From: Palsa-513 sp036489875
Lineage (GTDB): Bacteria > Actinomycetota > Thermoleophilia > Solirubrobacterales > Solirubrobacteraceae
Length of the DNA: 64,000 nucleotides
Assembly (NCBI GenBank): GCA_036489875.1
Contig: DASXEZ010000147.1
Coordinates: 1 to 64,000 of the forward strand
Direction: 5' to 3'
The notes below the pieces were generated by a model. That model was given only the letters and a program-made list of their open reading frames with translations. It did not search any database and was not told the origin of the DNA. Each line of letters starts with the position of its first letter. The first letter of the stretch is position 1. Shown piece by piece: positions 60,306 through 64,000 of this stretch. Made by a program: the position numbers and the translations under genes.

Positions 60306-63300
60306 TCAGTCAATCGAGGGCGAGCGCAGCGTCAGCGCCTCGTCGTGAGAGCACAGGCGGGCCCTCCCGGGGCACGTTCCGCAACGGTCTCGCTGGGGAT
60401 CTTGCGAGACCTCGAAACGTCCCGAACGCAGTGGCTGCAGGCGTTGCGCGAGCTCCTGCTCAAGGCGCGGAAGCTCGCTGGCCTCGTAGCGCTCGGCGAG
60501 CAGCAGCTCAGGGCGGCGCAGAAAGCAGTGCGCGACCTCGACCGCGACAGCGCCGGAGTGCAGACCGGCCAGCGCATATACGAGGCGTTGCATCGAGTAG
60601 TCGCGCTCGAGCTGCGCGCGCAGGTCCTCACCCTCGCCGATGCGATCGCTCTTGTAGTCCACCACGAGCAGCGTGCCGTCACGCTCGAGCGCCGCGGCAT
60701 CCAGGAAACCGCGCAGCAGCACCTCGCCGGCCAGCAGAAACGCGAACGGCTCCTCGCGGCTCACCGCTCGGGCGACGGCCAGCCGTCCACAGAGCGGGCT
60801 TCGTGCGAACGCCGCGACCAGTGCCGCCGCCTCCTGGCCGCCCTCCGGCGCCACGCCCGCGGTCGCGGCCGCGTCCTGCAGCTCGGCCGCCGTCGGCTCA
60901 CGCGGCGCGGCGAAGTCGAAGCGCTCGAGCAGCGCGTGCACGAGCACGCCGCGGGCCGCGGCCCCCTCGCCGCCGCCCCCGGGGGCGGCGACGTCCGCCA
61001 GTCCCGCGAGACGCTGCAGGTGATAGCGGTAGGCGCAACGCTCGTACTCGGCGATCGCGGTGTAGGACAGCACGCTGGGTTTCGGGGCTGCCACACGCGC
61101 GCTCGGTGGCGCGTTGGGCACCGGGTCGGGGTTGGCGTCCGCCGGCACCGCCACCGCGCCGCCGCCGCGGCCCTGCGCCGGCCACAGCACCTCCTCGGCG
61201 TGCTCGGCGGTGAGGAGCGTGAGGCGCATCGGCGCGTCGCCGGCGGCCCAGACGTCCTCGACGGCGCTTGAGCACTCGGCAAGGCGTCGCGCGAGATCGG
61301 GCACCAGCGCCGGCGCCAGCCAGCTGAGCGCGGTCGAGCCCTCCTGCGGCCACAGGTCAAAGCGCCCCGCGCCGCTCAGGATCAGCCGCTCGCGCGCCCG
61401 CGTCATCGCCACGTAGGCGATGCGATCCTCCTCCTCGCGCGCGGCGCTCACGCGCTCCTCGCGCAGGCTCGCGAAGGCCAGCGTCTCCAGCGAGCGGTGC
61501 TCGGCCGTGGGCAGCCGCAGCCCGACGCGGCCGCCATCGGTCAACAACGCCCCCTGACGTTGAGGCATCTGGTGGCCGAGGTCGGCGAAGCAGACCACCG
61601 GAAACTCGAGTCCCTTGGCCGCGTGGACGGTCATCAGAGCGATCGCGCCGGTGCCGGCTGAGGGCGGCGGCGCCTCGGTCTCGCGAGCCGACCCGACGCG
61701 TCCGCGCGCCAGCGCTGTCACGAAGCGCCGCAGGTCTCGTCCCTCACGCTGCTCGAAGTCGCGCGCCAGGCGCTCGAGCTTGCGAACGTTCGCGATGCGT
61801 CGCTCGGGCGAGTGCAGCACCGCGAGCTCGAGGTCAAAGCCGTTCTCCGCGACCGCGGCGGCAACGATCTCACCCAACCCGCGGCCCGGCGCATCGCCGC
61901 GCGCGGCGGCGAAGCGTTCCGCGAAGGACGCCGCGCGGGAGCCGGTGGGCTCGGCCCGCAATCGCTCCCACAGCGAGACGCGTGCCTCGCGGGCATCCGC
62001 CACCAGTTCGGCAAGCTGATCGGAGGAGCAGCCGCACAGTGGCGAGGCGAGCACGCTGAGCAGCGCGAGATCGTCGAGCGGGTTGGCGAGCGCGGTCAGG
62101 AAGGCGACGAGATCCACGACCTCGGGGCGCTCGAAGAAGCCGCCGCCGGCGGTCGCGAGCGTCGCATGACCGAGGTCCGCCAGAGCCGCCTCGTAGATCC
62201 AGATCGCTCCGGCGGCGCGGAACAGCAGGACGATGTCCTCGGGCAGGTGGGCTCCGTTCGCGATCAGCTCATCGACGCGGCGCGCGAGCGCCCGCGCCTC
62301 GGCCCGCCGCCACAGCGGCGACGGCGCGAGCTCGACGCCGAGTCGCTCCTCGTGTGGTTCCCAACCGTCGGAATCGACGAGCAAGAGCTCGATCGCGGGC
62401 GCTGGGAGCGGGGCGTCGGCGCGTCCCGCCCGCAGCGGCACGAAGCGATCGCCGAAGCGTGGGGCGAAGACGCCGTTGACCGCGTCGAGCAGCGGTGCGC
62501 GCGAGCGGAAGTTTGCCGACAGCACGGCCGCCGCTCCGCTGGCGGCTAGGCCGTCGCGGCGCTGGCGAAAGAGCGTCACATCGGCGTGGCGGAAGCCGTA
62601 GATAGACTGGAACTCGTCGCCGACGGTGAAGAGATTGTCGCGGTCGAGTCTCGCCAGGAGGTCCATCTGGCGCGCGTTGGTGTCCTGAAGCTCGTCGACC
62701 ATCAGCAGCTCGAAGCGCTCGGCCCACAGCGCCGCCACCTCCTCGTGTTCGCGCAAAAGAGCGCCGGCCTCGAGCTCGAGATCGTCGAAGTCGACGACGC
62801 CGCGACGACGCTTGAGCGAGGCGTAGCGGGCTCCGAAGTCGCGTAACAGCGTGTCGAGGGCAACGACGGCGCCGGCCCCCAACCGGTCCGCGAAGGCCTC
62901 ACAGAACTCGACCCGAGCCGACTCATACGCGGCGCACGCGTCGCTCGAGAGTGCGCTCGCGCCATTGCCGAGCGCGAGCTCCTCGAGCAGCTGCGGCATT
63001 TCGTGCGCTTCCCCCCGCGCGAGGAGCTCGCCGCAGCGCTCGAGCCGTCCGAGCGCCCGCGCTACCGCCTTGCCCGACGCCTGCCCGGAGAGCTCTGCGG
63101 CGACGGTCGAGACGGCCCGCGCGAGCTCCGCACTTGCCGTTGCTGGGTCGTGGCGAGGCCGTGGCGGCGGCAGCGTCGGCTCGCGTTCGCCGCGGCTTCG
63201 CAGCTCGTCGTAGACGCCCCCCATAGCGAGGCGGAGTTCCTCGACGCCAAATGCGGCAGCGAGCTCCAGGGCGTCCGGGCGCTCGATCCAGCTCGCCAGC

Positions 63301-63698
63301 GCGCTGTCGAAGGCTGCGTCACGGAGGGCCAGGCCCTGTGCCTCGCCGAGGACCTCGAAGTCAGGCGAGCGCCCGGCCAGGGCAGCGTGTGTGCGCAGGA
63401 TCCGTGAGCAGAAGCCGTGGAAGGTGGAGACGAAGGCGGCGAGGCTCTCGCGCGCCGCCTCACGTGCGCCGGCGTCGGTGAGTCGAGCGCGCACGCGCTC
63501 GCGCAGCTCGCCGGCGGCCCGATCGGTGAAGGTGATCGCAAGGATCCGCGACGGCGCGACACCGTCCTCGATGACCGCCAGCACGTAACGCTCCACGAGC
63601 ACGCTGGTCTTGCCGCTGCCGGCATTGGCCGAAAGCGCCAGCGGCCCGCTGCGGCGCGCAACGGCCGCACGCTGCTCCGCTGTCAGCGCGGTGCTCAT
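60306..63698 (-). CDS. AddA-like UvrD helicase with Fe-S PD-(D/E)xK nuclease domain
   Basis: 1130 residues. UvrD helicase motifs: Walker A 'LSANAGSGKTSVL' (about 21-33), 'VDELQDTNARQMDLL' (motif II), 'GDEFQSIYGFRHADV' (motif III), 'MTVHAAKGLEFPVVCF' (motif V) and 'AYVAMTRARERLIL' (motif VI). C-terminal nuclease: 'GFLDAAAL', then 'LLVVDYKSDR'. One Cys in 'AIAEYERCAYRYHLQ' and three in 'DRCGTCPGRARLCSHD' form a Fe-S staple as in AddB/Cas4-type nucleases. Processes double-strand breaks for recombination. Overlaps its partner by four bases. Confidence 0.9.
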   Translation of the reverse strand: MSTALTAEQRAAVARRSGPLALSANAGSGKTSVLVERYVLAVIEDGVAPSRILAITFTDRAAGELRERVRARLTDAGAREAARESLAAFVSTFHGFCSRILRTHAALAGRSPDFEVLGEAQGLALRDAAFDSALASWIERPDALELAAAFGVEELRLAMGGVYDELRSRGEREPTLPPPRPRHDPATASAELARAVSTVAAELSGQASGKAVARALGRLERCGELLARGEAHEMPQLLEELALGNGASALSSDACAAYESARVEFCEAFADRLGAGAVVALDTLLRDFGARYASLKRRRGVVDFDDLELEAGALLREHEEVAALWAERFELLMVDELQDTNARQMDLLARLDRDNLFTVGDEFQSIYGFRHADVTLFRQRRDGLAASGAAAVLSANFRSRAPLLDAVNGVFAPRFGDRFVPLRAGRADAPLPAPAIELLLVDSDGWEPHEERLGVELAPSPLWRRAEARALARRVDELIANGAHLPEDIVLLFRAAGAIWIYEAALADLGHATLATAGGGFFERPEVVDLVAFLTALANPLDDLALLSVLASPLCGCSSDQLAELVADAREARVSLWERLRAEPTGSRAASFAERFAAARGDAPGRGLGEIVAAAVAENGFDLELAVLHSPERRIANVRKLERLARDFEQREGRDLRRFVTALARGRVGSARETEAPPPSAGTGAIALMTVHAAKGLEFPVVCFADLGHQMPQRQGALLTDGGRVGLRLPTAEHRSLETLAFASLREERVSAAREEEDRIAYVAMTRARERLILSGAGRFDLWPQEGSTALSWLAPALVPDLARRLAECSSAVEDVWAAGDAPMRLTLLTAEHAEEVLWPAQGRGGGAVAVPADANPDPVPNAPPSARVAAPKPSVLSYTAIAEYERCAYRYHLQRLAGLADVAAPGGGGEGAAARGVLVHALLERFDFAAPREPTAAELQDAAATAGVAPEGGQEAAALVAAFARSPLCGRLAVARAVSREEPFAFLLAGEVLLRGFLDAAALERDGTLLVVDYKSDRIGEGEDLRAQLERDYSMQRLVYALAGLHSGAVAVEVAHCFLRRPELLLAERYEASELPRLEQELAQRLQPLRSGRFEVSQDPQRDRCGTCPGRARLCSHDEALTLRSPSID

Positions 63699-64000
63699 CG
63701 CGCCTCCACGCGGCAGATCCCGGGGTAGCTGCAGCCGCCGCGCCCCTTGCAGGTTGCTGGACGCGGCTCGAGCGCTCCCGCACCGAGCTGCGCCGCCGCC
63801 GCGCTGGCCGTTTCAAGCAGCGTCTCGAGGAGCTCGCGCAACTCGGCCGCCGGCAGGCGGTCGCGTGCATAGACCCGGCTGTCGGGATCGATGTCCTCAC
63901 GCAGCGCGCCGCGCGGGCGTAGGTCCTCGCGGCGGAGTGGCTGGTAGAGACCGCCGACCGCCTCGACCTCCAGGAGCTGCTCCGCTGCGAGCATGTAGAG
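63695..64000 (-). CDS. C-terminal end of AddB-like/PD-(D/E)xK partner (start outside window)
   Basis: 102 codons visible, open to the window edge. 'RPATCKGRGGCSYPGICRVE' holds three cysteines that look like the end of an Fe-S nuclease domain (AddB-type). The four-base overlap with the AddA-like gene supports a two-subunit helicase-nuclease operon. Confidence 0.7.
   Translation of the reverse strand, partial: LYMLAAEQLLEVEAVGGLYQPLRREDLRPRGALREDIDPDSRVYARDRLPAAELRELLETLLETASAAAAQLGAGALEPRPATCKGRGGCSYPGICRVEAR

Overview
The window is very GC-rich (strong G/C preference at third codon positions), densely packed and free of insertion sequences, CRISPR arrays or recognisable tRNA/rRNA genes. Gene content (SufU-type SUF system, IspH, Ku/LigD end joining, several luciferase-like flavin oxidoreductases, many apparently leaderless genes with a TANNNT box just upstream of the start codon) suggests a high-GC actinobacterium, most likely of the soil Thermoleophilia/Solirubrobacterales type; this placement is inference, not a database result.

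Region 1 (1-5 kb) is an iron-sulfur assembly locus in the order sufD-sufS-sufU-sufB, the Bacillus-like order, with a cluster of three perfect palindromes and a leaderless promoter before sufB, followed by a thioredoxin-fold protein without its redox cysteines. Region 2 (5-12.7 kb) holds a double-EthD protein, an aldehyde dehydrogenase, ispH with a metallophosphoesterase, an acyl-CoA synthetase and an aldo/keto reductase.

Region 3 (12.7-46 kb) is the most interesting part: a catabolic island of about 30 genes. It has a branched-chain-amino-acid-type ABC importer (two tandem binding proteins, a fused LivH-LivM permease, LivG, LivF), two xylose-isomerase-like TIM barrels, three luciferase-like monooxygenases, two GMC oxidoreductases, a MetE-like zinc transferase, glyoxalase-fold, EthD, AhpD/CMD-like, SnoaL-like and cupin proteins. 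It also has a set that reads like an oxidative sugar-acid (Weimberg-type) pathway: NAD-dependent epimerase/dehydrogenase, SMP-30 lactonase, enolase-superfamily dehydratase, FAH-family 2-keto-3-deoxy-acid dehydratase and an aldehyde dehydrogenase. Two paralogous FadR-type GntR regulators lie in the middle. Four promoters in the island share one module: a 20-base element close to ATTGGCCAGGCCACTTGACA, whose last six bases are the -35 box, followed by exactly 18 bases and a TA-rich -10 box. The inner TGG-N5-CCA matches the general form of FadR-family operators. In two cases this operator/promoter is written inside the last codons of a GntR regulator gene, the regulator's stop codon being part of the -35 box of the next transcription unit.

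Region 4 (45.7-64 kb) is mostly housekeeping: ku-ligD, a GNAT acetyltransferase, a MIP18/PaaD-family Fe-S protein, two members of a small unknown family, a cupin, a secreted glycosidase-like protein, gltB-gltD glutamate synthase, and an AddA-like helicase-nuclease with the end of its partner at the window edge.
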